Counted from the first letter of the stretch, positions 1 to 8,332 are shown. The stretch is DNA of 64,000 bases from PALSA-612 sp963755155 (GCA_963755155.1 CAVWIV010000007.1:558001-622000); one strand, 5' to 3'. Notes: generated by a model not told the origin, from the sequence alone. Numbers and translations: made by a program.

Positions 1-2
1 GC

Positions 3-122
3 GCCTGCCAGCACGAGGTCGACCATCTCGACGGCGTGCTCATGATCGATCGCACGACCGACGAGGCCCGCCGAGAGGCGATGGCGGTGCTGCGGCAGCG
101 TTCAGCGCTCGGCGCACGGTAG
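3..122 (+). CDS. def: peptide deformylase, C-terminal fragment
   Basis: Only the last 39 codons are in the window; the gene runs off the left edge. The visible frame reads CQHEVDHLDGVLMIDRT and ends at TAG. HEVDHLDG is the HExDH zinc-binding motif of peptide deformylase, the enzyme that removes the formyl group from the N-terminal methionine of new proteins. The preceding C-Q is not the EGC metal-ligand motif, which would lie further left. fmt begins 2 bases later, the usual def-fmt pairing of enzymes that remove and add the formyl group. The family call is secure from the motif and context; full length cannot be judged. Confidence 0.88.
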   Translation, partial: ACQHEVDHLDGVLMIDRTTDEARREAMAVLRQRSALGAR

Positions 123-124
123 GC

Positions 125-925
125 GTGCCTCCGCGGATCGGCTTCGCTGCGACGGCGCCGTTCGGAGCCGACGTCCTCGAGCGGCTCGCAGGACGGCAGG
201 AGATCGCGTTCTGCCTCACGAGGCCCGATCGCCCGGCGGGCCGGGGCCGGCGGCTCGACCCTCCGCCGGCGAAGGTCGCCGCCGAGACGCTCGGCATCCC
301 CGTGCTCCAGCCCGAGCGGCTCGACGAGACAGTGGAGCTTCACGCCGACACGATCGTCACGTGCGCGTACGGAGCGATCGTCCCCGAGAGCCTGCTCGCG
401 CGGCACCTGTGGCTGAACGTCCACCCGTCGCTCCTGCCGCGCTGGCGCGGCGCCGCCCCCGTCGAGCGGGCGATCATGGCCGGGGACACCGAGACCGGCG
501 TGACGATCATCAAGCTCACGGAGGAGCTCGACGCGGGTCCGATCGCGGCGCAGCAGGCGTTCCCGCTCGAGCTCGGCGACGACGCGGGCGCCGTGTACCG
601 GCGATCTGCAGAGATCGCAGTCGACCTGCTGGACGACGTGCTGGCGGGACCCGCGTTCCACGACCAGCCCGGCGCTGGCGCGACGTACGCGGAGAAGCTC
701 ACGGCCGCCGATCGCGAGCTCGACCTCGACGCGAAGCCGGAAGAGAGCCTTCGCCGCATCCGCGCCCTCTCGCCGCACATCGGCGCCCGCTCGGAGCTCG
801 ACGGCCGCCGCGTGACCATCTGGCAGGCGAGGGTCGAGGACGGGAAGCTCGTTCCCGAGATCATCCAGGCCGACGGTCGGCGCCGCATGCCGTACGAGGA
901 CTTCCTCCGCGGCCTGAGGGCATGA
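125..925 (+). CDS. fmt: methionyl-tRNA formyltransferase
   Basis: The 266-residue protein transfers a formyl group from 10-formyl-tetrahydrofolate to initiator methionyl-tRNA in the cytosol. The N-terminal half has the formyltransferase fold, with LLPRWRGAAPVERAIMAG near residues 101-118, the SLLPxxRGxxP signature, and the downstream GVTIIKL and DAGPI segments. The family is usually about 310 residues. This one starts at GTG directly with RIGFAATAPFG, and its C-terminal tRNA-binding domain is compact. It follows def by 2 bases and its stop overlaps the rsmB start (ATGA), so def, fmt and rsmB look like one operon. Confidence 0.93.
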   Translation: MPPRIGFAATAPFGADVLERLAGRQEIAFCLTRPDRPAGRGRRLDPPPAKVAAETLGIPVLQPERLDETVELHADTIVTCAYGAIVPESLLARHLWLNVHPSLLPRWRGAAPVERAIMAGDTETGVTIIKLTEELDAGPIAAQQAFPLELGDDAGAVYRRSAEIAVDLLDDVLAGPAFHDQPGAGATYAEKLTAADRELDLDAKPEESLRRIRALSPHIGARSELDGRRVTIWQARVEDGKLVPEIIQADGRRRMPYEDFLRGLRA

Positions 926-2133
926 GCTCCATCACGCCCGCTCGTCGCGCGGCGTACGAGGTCGTGCGCCGCGTCTTCGAGCACGAGGCGTACGCCGATC
1001 GCGCCTTCGCCGGCGCCGCTCGTGAGCTGGACGAGCGCGACCGGCATCTCGCGCAACAGATCGCCTTCGGCACGGTGCAGCGAGCGCGCGCGCTCGACCA
1101 CGGCATCGAGACGCTTGGCCGCCGGCCCGTCCGCAAGCTCGATCCGCCCGTCCTGGCCGCGCTCCGGATCGGCGCGTACCAGCTGGCCTACCTCGACGGC
1201 GTTCCCGCCCACGCGGCCGTGAACGAGAGCGTCGAGCTCGTGCGGCGCGCACGGTTGGAGCGCGCCGTGCCGTTCACGAATGCGGTGCTGCGACGCCTCG
1301 CGGAAGGCCTGCGGCCACTGCTCGACGCGCTGCCGGAGGGGCCTCTCAAGCTGTCGTACCCGGACTGGATCGCCGAGAACTGGGAACGCGACTTCGGACG
1401 CGAACAGGCAATCGCGCTCATGCACGCGCAGAACGAGCCGCCCGAGACCACCGTGCGCCTGGTGCGCGGCGAGGTGGACGGTGAGGCGACCGACATTCCG
1501 GGAGTCCTCCGCGTCTCACGCGTGGACGCCGTCGCGCTGAAAGACGGCCGCCTCTGGCCGCAGAGCCGCGGCTCGGCGCTTGCAGGGCTCGCGGTCGGCG
1601 CCCGTGAGGGCGAGCGGACGCTCGACGTGTGCGCCGCGCCCGGAGGTAAGGCGTCGCAGCTGGCAGGCGAGGTGGTCGCCGTCGAGAAGCACGCCGGACG
1701 CGCCCGCGAGCTCGAGGAGAACGTCGCGAGGCTCGGTGCAACGAACGTGCAAGTCGTTTGCGCGGATGCGCTCGACCTGCCGGCCGAGCTCGCGGGATTC
1801 GACCGCGCGCTCGTCGACGCGCCGTGCTCTGGCCTCGGCGTGCTGAACCAGCGCCCGGATCTCCGCTGGCGCGCCGAGCCCCTGCCCGAGCTCCAGCTCG
1901 CCCTACTGCGGGCGGCCGCAGAGCGGGTCAGGCCCGGCGGCGCGATCGTCTACTCCGTCTGCACGATGAACGCCGACGAGACCGAGGCGATCGTGGACGC
2001 GTCAGGCCTCGCTGTCGACGACCTGGGAGCCGAGTGGCCGGCCTTCCGCCATCCGAAGCGGCCCGAGTTCCTCCTCACCCTGCCTCACGTCCACCGGACC
2101 AGCGGCTTCTTCATCGCGCGTCTTACGACCTAG
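922..2133 (+). CDS. rsmB: 16S rRNA (cytosine-C5)-methyltransferase RsmB
   Basis: This 403-residue protein makes m5C967 in 16S rRNA. The N-terminal third is a NusB-like RNA-binding helical domain (SSITPARRAAYEVVRR). The C-terminal part is a Rossmann SAM methyltransferase with LDVCAAPGGKASQLA for SAM binding, DAPCSGLGVLNQRPDLRW carrying one catalytic cysteine, and YSVCTMN carrying the second. The frame is open far upstream, but the ATG at 922 overlaps the fmt stop by four bases and matches the family N-terminus, so I start there. The order def-fmt-rsmB is widespread. Confidence 0.93.
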   Translation: MSSITPARRAAYEVVRRVFEHEAYADRAFAGAARELDERDRHLAQQIAFGTVQRARALDHGIETLGRRPVRKLDPPVLAALRIGAYQLAYLDGVPAHAAVNESVELVRRARLERAVPFTNAVLRRLAEGLRPLLDALPEGPLKLSYPDWIAENWERDFGREQAIALMHAQNEPPETTVRLVRGEVDGEATDIPGVLRVSRVDAVALKDGRLWPQSRGSALAGLAVGAREGERTLDVCAAPGGKASQLAGEVVAVEKHAGRARELEENVARLGATNVQVVCADALDLPAELAGFDRALVDAPCSGLGVLNQRPDLRWRAEPLPELQLALLRAAAERVRPGGAIVYSVCTMNADETEAIVDASGLAVDDLGAEWPAFRHPKRPEFLLTLPHVHRTSGFFIARLTT

Positions 2134-2142
2134 GATCAGAGC

Positions 2143-3087
2143 GTGGACGAGCATCTCCAGCGGGCGATCGACCTCGCCGAGCGCGGCCGCGGCACCACTC
2201 ATCCGAACCCCGTCGTGGGCGCGGTGGTCGTGGCCGATGGCGCCATCGTCGGAGAGGGTTGGCACGAGCGCGCCGGCGGCCCGCACGCGGAGGTGATCGC
2301 ACTCGAAGCCGCAGGCGAGCGTGCGCGCGGCTCGACGCTGGTCGTGACAATGGAGCCGTGTGTCCACCATGGGCGCACGCCGCCGTGCGTCGAGGCGGTG
2401 CTCGCGGCCGGCATGAGCAGGGTCGTCGCCGGCTGCCTCGATCCGGGGGCGGATTCCGGCGGCGGCCTCGAGCAGCTGCGCGCGGCCGGTATCGAGGTCG
2501 AGCTCGTCGACGCCTTCGAGTGCCGGGCGCAGAACGAGGCGTGGCGTACGTGGATCACGGAGAGCAGGCCGTTCGTGACATACAAGGTGGCGATGACGCT
2601 CGACGGCCGGGTGACGGTGCCGGGGTCGCGTTGGGTGTCGGGCGAGCAGAGCCGTCGCCTCGTGCACGAGCTGCGGGCGAGCGTCGATGCCGTGGCCGTC
2701 GGCATGGGCACGGTGCGCGCCGACGATCCGGACCTCGACGCCCGCGATGTCGGAGCAGTTCGCCAGCCGCGGCGCCTCGCGTTTGGAACCGGCCCGCTGC
2801 CGGACGGCTCGCCCCTCGAGCTGCGCTCCGGACCACTCGAGGTCGAGCTGGCGGGGCTCGCCGCCGAAGGTGTCCAGTCGCTGCTCCTGGAGGGCGGGCC
2901 GACACTCGCCACCGCCTTTCTCGAGCAGGGATTCGTCGACAGGCTCCTCGTCTTCGTCGCCCCGCGCCTCGTCGGCGATGGGCCGCTCGTCCTCGGCGAC
3001 CTGGCCCAACCCGTGCGGTTGTCGAGGACCGACGTCCAGCGAGTCGGAGATGATGTCCTTCTCAGTGCGTATGTCCACGAGCCCTAG
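2143..3087 (+). CDS. ribD: bifunctional riboflavin deaminase/reductase RibD
   Basis: The 314-residue enzyme carries out the second and third steps of riboflavin synthesis: deamination of the pyrimidine intermediate, then reduction of its ribosyl side chain. The N-terminal cytidine-deaminase-like domain (about 1-140) has the zinc site HAEVIALEAAG near residue 48 and PCVHHGRTPPC near 71-81. The C-terminal reductase domain has VTYKVAMTLDGRV and LLLEGGPTLA. It is somewhat shorter than the usual 360 residues, mostly in the reductase half. It begins at GTG 9 bases after rsmB and opens the rib operon. No FMN riboswitch fits in the 9-base gap. Confidence 0.93.
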   Translation: MDEHLQRAIDLAERGRGTTHPNPVVGAVVVADGAIVGEGWHERAGGPHAEVIALEAAGERARGSTLVVTMEPCVHHGRTPPCVEAVLAAGMSRVVAGCLDPGADSGGGLEQLRAAGIEVELVDAFECRAQNEAWRTWITESRPFVTYKVAMTLDGRVTVPGSRWVSGEQSRRLVHELRASVDAVAVGMGTVRADDPDLDARDVGAVRQPRRLAFGTGPLPDGSPLELRSGPLEVELAGLAAEGVQSLLLEGGPTLATAFLEQGFVDRLLVFVAPRLVGDGPLVLGDLAQPVRLSRTDVQRVGDDVLLSAYVHEP

Positions 3088-3307
3088 CGACGCCGTCGTC
3101 ACGCGACTCTCGGAGTGGCTTGCCTTCGGGGCGAGTGCCGGCGAGCTCCGTACGTGGCTCGAGGAGATCGACGTGAGCGGGCTGGAGGGGGACGCTGCGG
3201 AGGCGGTGCAGGAGCTGCTCGCCGAGCTTGAGTCGGCGTCGCCGAACGGTCGCGGCCACCTCGAGCGGGTCGTGCGCGAGACGCTCGACGCCGTGGCTCT
3301 GGCCTGA
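3071..3307 (+). CDS. small hypothetical protein inside the rib operon
   Basis: An ORF of 78 codons starts at ATG, overlaps the end of ribD by 17 bases and ends 15 bases before ribE. The product is acidic and helical looking, with DAVVTRLSEWLAFGAS at the start and AEAVQELLAELESA in the middle, and no signal peptide or cysteine. I do not recognise the family. Tight packing between two riboflavin genes on the same strand, and a composition that reads as protein rather than as an out-of-frame shadow, support a real gene. A role in flavin synthesis would be a guess from position only. Confidence 0.6.
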   Translation: MSTSPSDAVVTRLSEWLAFGASAGELRTWLEEIDVSGLEGDAAEAVQELLAELESASPNGRGHLERVVRETLDAVALA

Positions 3308-3322
3308 TCTAGCCTTTCGAGC

Positions 3323-3886
3323 ATGTTCACGGGCATCGTTCGCGAGCGCGGTCGCGTCGCCTCGTGCGACGCCGGGCGGCTCGTCCTCGAGACCTCGGTT
3401 CAGGCCGCCGTCGGCGACTCGATCGCCGTGGACGGCGTATGCCTCACGGTCGTCGCCGGAGACGACACGAGTCTCGCCTTCGACGTCGTGCCGGAGACGC
3501 TGGCGCGCTCGACGCTCGGCGGGCTCGAGGCGGGCTCGCTCGTCAACGTCGAGACCGCGCTGCGGCTCGGCGACGAGCTCGGCGGGCACATGGTGCAAGG
3601 ACACGTGGACGGCGTCGGCCGCGTTCGCGCGAGCGAGCCCGAGGGCGACGGGCGGCGCATGTGGATCGACGTCCCGCCCGAGATCGCTGCTCTCTGCGTC
3701 GAGAAGGGCTCGGTCACCGTGTCGGGCGTCTCGCTCACGGTTGCGAGCGTCGAGGAGGGCGCCTTCGCGGTCGCGCTCGTCCCGCACACGCTCGCCGTCA
3801 CCACTCTCGGTGGGCTCAGCGTCGGCGACCCTGTCAACGTCGAGGCGGACGTGATCGGCAAATACGTACGATCTATGACGAGATGA
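3323..3886 (+). CDS. ribE: riboflavin synthase, alpha subunit
   Basis: The 187-residue enzyme dismutates two 6,7-dimethyl-8-ribityllumazine molecules to riboflavin. It consists of two tandem lumazine-binding repeats, starting MFTGIVRERG and repeating near residue 96 after GHMVQGHVDGVGRV. Each repeat carries the S/D-GVSLTV-type signature (VDGVCLTV and VSGVSLTV). Length and both repeats are normal for the family. The stop overlaps the ribBA start (ATGA), so translation is probably coupled. Confidence 0.95.
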   Translation: MFTGIVRERGRVASCDAGRLVLETSVQAAVGDSIAVDGVCLTVVAGDDTSLAFDVVPETLARSTLGGLEAGSLVNVETALRLGDELGGHMVQGHVDGVGRVRASEPEGDGRRMWIDVPPEIAALCVEKGSVTVSGVSLTVASVEEGAFAVALVPHTLAVTTLGGLSVGDPVNVEADVIGKYVRSMTR

Positions 3887-5130
3887 CAGCGCTCGCAGAG
3901 ACCCGGACCGTGCCGTTCGCCACCATCGAGGAGGCGATCGAGGACATCCGGAACGGGAAGTTCGTCGTCGTCTGCGACGCGCCCGATCGCGAGAACGAGG
4001 GCGACCTGACGATCGCCGCCGAGCACGCGACGCCGGAGGCCGTGAACTTCATGGCCACGCACGGCCGGGGCCTCATCTGCCTGTGCCTCACGGAGGACCG
4101 CTGCGACCAGCTCGGCCTGCACCTGCTCGCTTCGAGCCGCGAGTCACGGCACGGGACGGCCTACACGAACCCGATCGACTCGAGGGAAGGCATCACGACC
4201 GGAGTGTCTGCCGCGGATCGGTCGCACACGATCCTCCGCGCGCTCGACCCGTCGGCCGGGCCGCAGGACTTCATCGAGGGCGGCCACGTCCAGCCGCTCC
4301 GCGCGCGAGCCGGCGGCGTCCTCCAGCGCGCCGGCCAGACCGAGGCCGCCGTCGACCTCGCCCGGCTCGCCGGCCTCCAGCCGGGCGGCGTGGTCTGCGA
4401 GATCATGAACGACGACGGGACGATGGCGCGCGTCCCCGATCTCATCGCCTATTGCGAGCGGCACGGCCTGAAGCTCGTCACCGTCGCCGACCTCATCGAG
4501 TACCGCCGCCGCACGGAGAAGCTCGTCGAGCGGGTGAGCTCGGTACGGCTGCCCACGGAATACGGCGAGTTCACGGCAGTCGCGTTCCGCGAGACCCTCA
4601 CCGGCAAGCACCACGTCGCGCTCGTCAAGGGCGAGATCGGCGGCCGCGAGGATGTTCTCGTCCGGGTGCACTCCGAGTGCCTCACCGGTGACGTTTTCCA
4701 CTCGCTGCGCTGCGACTGCGGTGAGCAGCTCGAGCTCGCCCTCGCTCAGATCGGCGTGGCCGACTGCGGCGTGCTGCTGTACATGGGGCAGGAGGGGAGA
4801 GGAATCGGCCTCCTCAACAAGCTGCTCGCCTACGAGCTCCAGGAACAGGGGCTCGACACGGTCGAGGCGAACACCGAGCTCGGCTTCCCCGCGGACTCAC
4901 GCGAGTACGGGATCGGCAACCAGATTCTCTCCGACCTCGGGCTGACGTCGATCCAGCTGTTGACGAACAACCCGCGGAAGCTCGAGGGCATCGAGGCCTA
5001 TGGCCTCACCGTCACGCGGCAGGTGCCGATCGAGGTGCCGCCGAACGCCGAGAACCGCCGCTATCTTGCCGCCAAGCGTGACAAGCTAGGGCACGTGTTG
5101 CATCACCAGGATCTGAAGTTCGAGCGATGA
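3883..5130 (+). CDS. ribBA: bifunctional DHBP synthase / GTP cyclohydrolase II
   Basis: The 415-residue fusion supplies both precursors of lumazine. The N-terminal RibB domain (about 1-210) makes 3,4-dihydroxy-2-butanone 4-phosphate and shows DRENEGDL, THGRGLIC and GVSAADRSHTI. The C-terminal RibA domain (about 215-415) opens GTP and shows HSECLTGDVFHSLRCDCG (the zinc cysteines), GQEGRGIGLLNK and LLTNNPRK. The open frame extends upstream into ribE, but the ATG at 3883 overlaps the ribE stop and fits the usual RibB N-terminus. Its own stop overlaps the ribH start. Confidence 0.95.
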   Translation: MTALAETRTVPFATIEEAIEDIRNGKFVVVCDAPDRENEGDLTIAAEHATPEAVNFMATHGRGLICLCLTEDRCDQLGLHLLASSRESRHGTAYTNPIDSREGITTGVSAADRSHTILRALDPSAGPQDFIEGGHVQPLRARAGGVLQRAGQTEAAVDLARLAGLQPGGVVCEIMNDDGTMARVPDLIAYCERHGLKLVTVADLIEYRRRTEKLVERVSSVRLPTEYGEFTAVAFRETLTGKHHVALVKGEIGGREDVLVRVHSECLTGDVFHSLRCDCGEQLELALAQIGVADCGVLLYMGQEGRGIGLLNKLLAYELQEQGLDTVEANTELGFPADSREYGIGNQILSDLGLTSIQLLTNNPRKLEGIEAYGLTVTRQVPIEVPPNAENRRYLAAKRDKLGHVLHHQDLKFER

Positions 5131-6038
5131 CGACGAGCGGCGACACCGGCATGTACGACCCGTTCGAGGACACGGGCGACTGGCCGTTCCGCGACGCGCC
5201 TCCGAGGCCGGAGAGCGCGGTCGCAGAGGACGACCAGCGGCCGGAGGCTGAGGCATCGGTTGCCGAGCCCGACCCGCAACCCGAGCCGGAGCTGGAGCCC
5301 GAGCCGGACCCCGAGCCGGAACCGGGGCTCTTCCCCGAGCCGGAGCTCGAGCCCGAGCCGGACATCGAGCCGCAGCTCTCGGAGGAGCTCGTTCCGGTCG
5401 CGGAGGTAGAGGTGGAGGAGGAAGAAGCCGTGGCGGAGGCAGCCGCGGTCGAGGAGGTGCCGGAGGCGGAGGTCATGGTGATCGAGGAAGAACAGGAGGA
5501 GGACCTTGCGCCTGCGCCCGCTCTTGCGACCGCAGAGCATGCCTCCGGCGTGCTCGCAGTCCCGCCCGGCGTCGACGTGCTCGAGGGCGGGCCCCACGGC
5601 TTCCGGCGCAACGTCGCCGTCGTCGTCAGCCGCTTCAACGGCGACATCACGACGGGTCTACTCGAGAGCGCGCTCGCCGCGCTCCGCGACTGCAACGTCT
5701 CCGACGACGCGATCACTGTTGTGCCCGTTCCCGGCGCGTTCGAGCTGCCGCTCACGGCGCTCGCGCTTGCGAAGACGCGACGCTTCTCGTGCGTCCTCGC
5801 GCTCGGCTGCATCATCCGCGGGGAGACACCGCACTTCGATCTCATCGCAAGCGAGGCGGCGAGCGGTCTCCAGCTGGCGGCGATCGAGACGGGGATCCCC
5901 GTGGCGTTCGGCGTCATCACGGCCGAGACGCGCGAGCAGGCGGAGGCGCGGCTCGACCGCGGCGCGGAGGCCGCCCGCACGGCGCTCGAGATGGCCGATC
6001 TCTTCTCCCACGTACGGACGAGAGCCGCAGCCACCTAG
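5127..6038 (+). CDS. ribH: lumazine synthase with long acidic N-terminal extension
   Basis: The last ~155 residues form a normal 6,7-dimethyl-8-ribityllumazine synthase: NVAVVVSRFNGDITTGLLE, VPVPGAFELPL, CIIRGETPHFDLIASEA and GVITAETREQAEAR. The first ~145 residues are unusual: a proline/glutamate-rich, almost purely acidic low-complexity arm (residues ~50-80 repeat PEPEPE-like units) followed by a Glu/Val/Ala-rich stretch. The family normally has 140-170 residues. The ATG overlaps the ribBA stop by four bases and the frame is continuous, so the extension appears to be translated. An internal ATG at 5475 would still leave a ~45-residue tail. The role of the arm is unknown. Confidence 0.9.
   Translation: MTTSGDTGMYDPFEDTGDWPFRDAPPRPESAVAEDDQRPEAEASVAEPDPQPEPELEPEPDPEPEPGLFPEPELEPEPDIEPQLSEELVPVAEVEVEEEEAVAEAAAVEEVPEAEVMVIEEEQEEDLAPAPALATAEHASGVLAVPPGVDVLEGGPHGFRRNVAVVVSRFNGDITTGLLESALAALRDCNVSDDAITVVPVPGAFELPLTALALAKTRRFSCVLALGCIIRGETPHFDLIASEAASGLQLAAIETGIPVAFGVITAETREQAEARLDRGAEAARTALEMADLFSHVRTRAAAT
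5278..5371 (+). repeat. in-frame GAGCCG/GAGCCC-type repeat coding Pro-Glu arm of RibH
   Basis: Degenerate six-base units (gagccg, gagccc, gagctg, gaccc) recur about a dozen times within the ribH reading frame and encode alternating Pro-Glu/Asp dipeptides. Unit changes keep the frame, as expected of a selected or slipping coding repeat. A short interruption encodes GLF. Confidence 0.75.
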
Positions 6039-6056
6039 GTACACTGCGCGGTCGCT

Positions 6057-6248
6057 ATGGCGAAGATCTGCGCAATCTGCGGGAAGAAGCCGTCGTTCGG
6101 CAACAGCCGGAGCCACTCGATGGTGGCCACGAAGCGCCGCTTCGACCCGAACCTCCAGCGCGTGCGCGTGCTCATCGACGGCACGCCGCAGCGGGCTTAC
6201 GTCTGCACGCGTTGCCTGCGCACCGGCAGCGTCCAGAAAGCCGTCTAG
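6057..6248 (+). CDS. rpmB: 50S ribosomal protein L28
   Basis: The 63-residue protein starts MAKICAICGKKPSFGNSRSHS and carries two CxxC pairs (CAIC and CTRC), so it is the zinc-ribbon form of L28. The motifs SHSMVATKRRFDPNLQ and RVRVLIDGTPQRAYVCTRC match the family throughout, and the length is normal. It stands 18 bases after ribH and is followed by a GC hairpin before the Asp23 gene. Confidence 0.95.
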   Translation: MAKICAICGKKPSFGNSRSHSMVATKRRFDPNLQRVRVLIDGTPQRAYVCTRCLRTGSVQKAV

Positions 6249-6256
6249 CGCCAGAC

Positions 6257-6273
6257 CGGCGGCTGCGCCGCCG
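6257..6273 (+). terminator. short GC hairpin after rpmB
   Basis: A 7-bp perfect inverted repeat (CGGCGGC, loop tgc, GCCGCCG) starts 8 bases after the rpmB stop. No T-run follows, so it could be a weak terminator, an attenuator or an mRNA-stabilising hairpin. Confidence 0.4.
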
Positions 6274-6291
6274 CTCGACTACCCTCCGCGC

Positions 6292-6633
6292 GTGGCCGAC
6301 GCTGTTCAGGGCGAGATCACGATCACGACGGACGCGATCGCGCAGCTTGCCGGCCTGACGGCGGCCGAGTGCTACGGCGTCGTCGGCGCGTCACCGAAAG
6401 GCGGGCGGCTGGGCCGTCTGATGTCCCGGGACAAGCCCGAGCAGGGCGTGGAGGTCGTGCGCACTCCGGACGGCCTGGCCATCACGCTGCGGGTCGTCGT
6501 CGAGCACGGGCTCAATCTCGCCGAGGTCGCGTCCACCGTCCGCTCGCACGTGGGCTACGAGGTCTCGCGCCTCACCGGGATCCCGACGAAGTCGGTCGAG
6601 GTGCTCATCGCGGACGTCCGGACGTCGACGTGA
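6292..6633 (+). CDS. Asp23/Gls24 family envelope stress protein
   Basis: The 113-residue DUF322 protein has the family pattern: GEITITTDAIAQLAGLTAAECYG at the N-terminus (split here as GEITITTDAIAQ and LAGLTAAECYG), a glycine-rich turn, then LAITLRVVVEHGLNLAEVA and VRSHVGYEVSRLTG. Such proteins sit next to DAK2/FakA-type genes in many Gram-positives and are linked to envelope or alkaline stress. I choose GTG at 6292 because it lies just before the conserved start and after the rpmB hairpin. The stop overlaps the next start (GTGA). Confidence 0.87.
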   Translation: MADAVQGEITITTDAIAQLAGLTAAECYGVVGASPKGGRLGRLMSRDKPEQGVEVVRTPDGLAITLRVVVEHGLNLAEVASTVRSHVGYEVSRLTGIPTKSVEVLIADVRTST

Positions 6634-8216
6634 GCGATCTCGCGGAGATCCGGCGTCTCGTCGACGCTGCTGCGGCGTCCCTCGACGCAAGCCGCGCGCG
6701 CATCGACGACCTCAACGTCTATCCCGTGCCCGACGGCGACACGGGCACGAACATGTCGCTCACGATGCGCGCGCTCGTGGCTGCGCTGGCCGACGCCGCC
6801 GATGCGCCGAGGCCGGCGCTCGCGCACACGGTCACGCGCGCGGCGCTCATGGGCGCGCGCGGCAACTCGGGGGTCATCCTCTCGCAGATCGTCCGCGGCG
6901 CCGCCGAAGTGCTCGGAGAGGCGGAGACCGTCGACACGCGCATCATCGCCGAGGCGCTGCGGGCGGCAAGCGACACCGCCTACAGGGGCGTTCGGCAACC
7001 GGTCGAAGGCACGATCCTCACCGTCGTCCGCGAGATGGCGGAGGAGGCGGAGGCCCTTGCGTCGTCCCAGCCCGACGTGGACGAGCTGCTGCGCGCCGTG
7101 CTCGCGCGCGGAGAGGCCGCGCTCGCGCGGACGCAAGAGCTGCTGGATGTCCTACGGGAGGCGGGCGTCGTCGATGCCGGCGGCGCGGGGCTCGTCGAGA
7201 TCGCGCGCGGAATCGTCGCGGCGGTCACCGGAGACGAGCTCGCGCTTCCCGCCGTGATGCCCGAGCTGAGCCTGGAAGCCATCCACCGCGAGCTTTCGGA
7301 GTTTCGGTACTGCACGGCATTCCTCGTGGACGGGTCTGGGCTCGATGCCGTCTCGCTCGAGCGCGAGCTTGAGACGCTCGGCGACTCGCTGCTCGTCGTG
7401 GGCGACGAGTCGGCACTCAAGATCCACGTGCACACGGACGACCCGGGCGCTGCGTTGAGCCTGGGCACGGCCCTGGGCGCGATCTCGGGCGTCGAGATCG
7501 CCGACATGCATGTCCAGACGGTCGAGCGCGCGGAGCGGCTGGCGGCGGCTGCTCCCTCAAGCGGCGCAATGTCCGACGTAGTGGCCGTCGTCGCGGGGAG
7601 CGGCAACAGGCGCCTGTACGAGAGCCTCGGCGTCACACGTATCGTCGAGGGCGGCCAGTCGATGAACCCGTCGACCGCGGACATCCTCGACGCGATCGAG
7701 GCGAGCGCGGCTCCGGAAGTGGTCGTGCTGCCGAACAACGGCAACGTCATCATGAGCGCCGAACAAGCCGTCGCCCTGGCGGGAAAGAAGGCGGCGATCG
7801 TGCCCACGAGGTCGATCCAGGCGGGCTTGTCGGCGCTGCTCTCGTTCGACCCGGCCGCGGCGGCGGAAGACAACGCGGAGGCGATGCGCGAGGCGATCGG
7901 CTCCGTGGCCACGGCGGCTGTGACGATCGCGTCCCGCGACGTCGAGCTCAACGGGCTCGAGATCCGCGAGGGGCAGTACCTCGGCCTCGTCGACGACGAG
8001 CCGCTCGTCGGCGGCGAGAGCTTCGACGAGGTGGCGGAGGCCGTCATCGAGGCGCTGCTCTCCTCGCCTCACGACACGATGACGGTGCTGACCGGAGCAG
8101 ACGCCCCCGAGATCGGCGATCTCGTGGACGAGCTCGCGACGCGCCATCCCGAGGTAGAGGTCGACGTCCAGGCCGGCGGCCAGCCGCACTACCACCTGCT
8201 CATCGCCGCCGAATAG
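6630..8216 (+). CDS. DAK2 domain fatty acid kinase-like protein (FakA/YloV)
   Basis: The 528-residue protein has an N-terminal DhaL/DAK2 kinase domain (about 1-200) with NVYPVPDGDTGTNMSLTMRA, whose aspartates bind Mg-ATP, and ARGNSGVILSQI. A C-terminal region resembles FakA/YloV, with VVVLPNNGNVIMSAEQA and AAIVPTRSIQAG. FakA phosphorylates a fatty acid held by a DegV-type FakB protein, and a DegV gene lies just downstream. The start is GTG, overlapping the Asp23 stop. An acyl-phosphate role feeding lipid synthesis is family knowledge; the substrate is not shown here. Confidence 0.9.
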   Translation: MSDLAEIRRLVDAAAASLDASRARIDDLNVYPVPDGDTGTNMSLTMRALVAALADAADAPRPALAHTVTRAALMGARGNSGVILSQIVRGAAEVLGEAETVDTRIIAEALRAASDTAYRGVRQPVEGTILTVVREMAEEAEALASSQPDVDELLRAVLARGEAALARTQELLDVLREAGVVDAGGAGLVEIARGIVAAVTGDELALPAVMPELSLEAIHRELSEFRYCTAFLVDGSGLDAVSLERELETLGDSLLVVGDESALKIHVHTDDPGAALSLGTALGAISGVEIADMHVQTVERAERLAAAAPSSGAMSDVVAVVAGSGNRRLYESLGVTRIVEGGQSMNPSTADILDAIEASAAPEVVVLPNNGNVIMSAEQAVALAGKKAAIVPTRSIQAGLSALLSFDPAAAAEDNAEAMREAIGSVATAAVTIASRDVELNGLEIREGQYLGLVDDEPLVGGESFDEVAEAVIEALLSSPHDTMTVLTGADAPEIGDLVDELATRHPEVEVDVQAGGQPHYHLLIAAE

Positions 8217-8250
8217 GCCCCGCCCCGACCGGGCGCAGCCTGTGGATGCG

Positions 8251-8308
8251 TTGGCACAGAATTGGCACAACTCAGTGTCAGACACTAGGACCTGTCTGAA
8301 AGAGACAG
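8251..8308 (+). promoter_or_regulatory. direct repeat and two adjacent palindromes upstream of degV-type gene
   Basis: In the 116-base gap before the DegV gene, ttggcac occurs twice (8251 and 8262). It is followed by AGTGTC-A-GACACT, a perfect palindrome at 8274-8286, and by CTGTCT-gaaag-AGACAG at 8292-8308. Both palindromes share TGTC/GACA half-sites and lie 25-60 bases before the start. This is a good candidate operator region. The regulator is unknown. Confidence 0.5.
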
Positions 8309-8332
8309 CTGACGGGTTAGGGTCCAGCACCT

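Noticed and set aside
2133..2143. FMN riboswitch ahead of the riboflavin genes
   Set aside because: Only 9 bases separate rsmB and ribD, too short for the aptamer, and no RFN-type conserved segments were seen in the operon.
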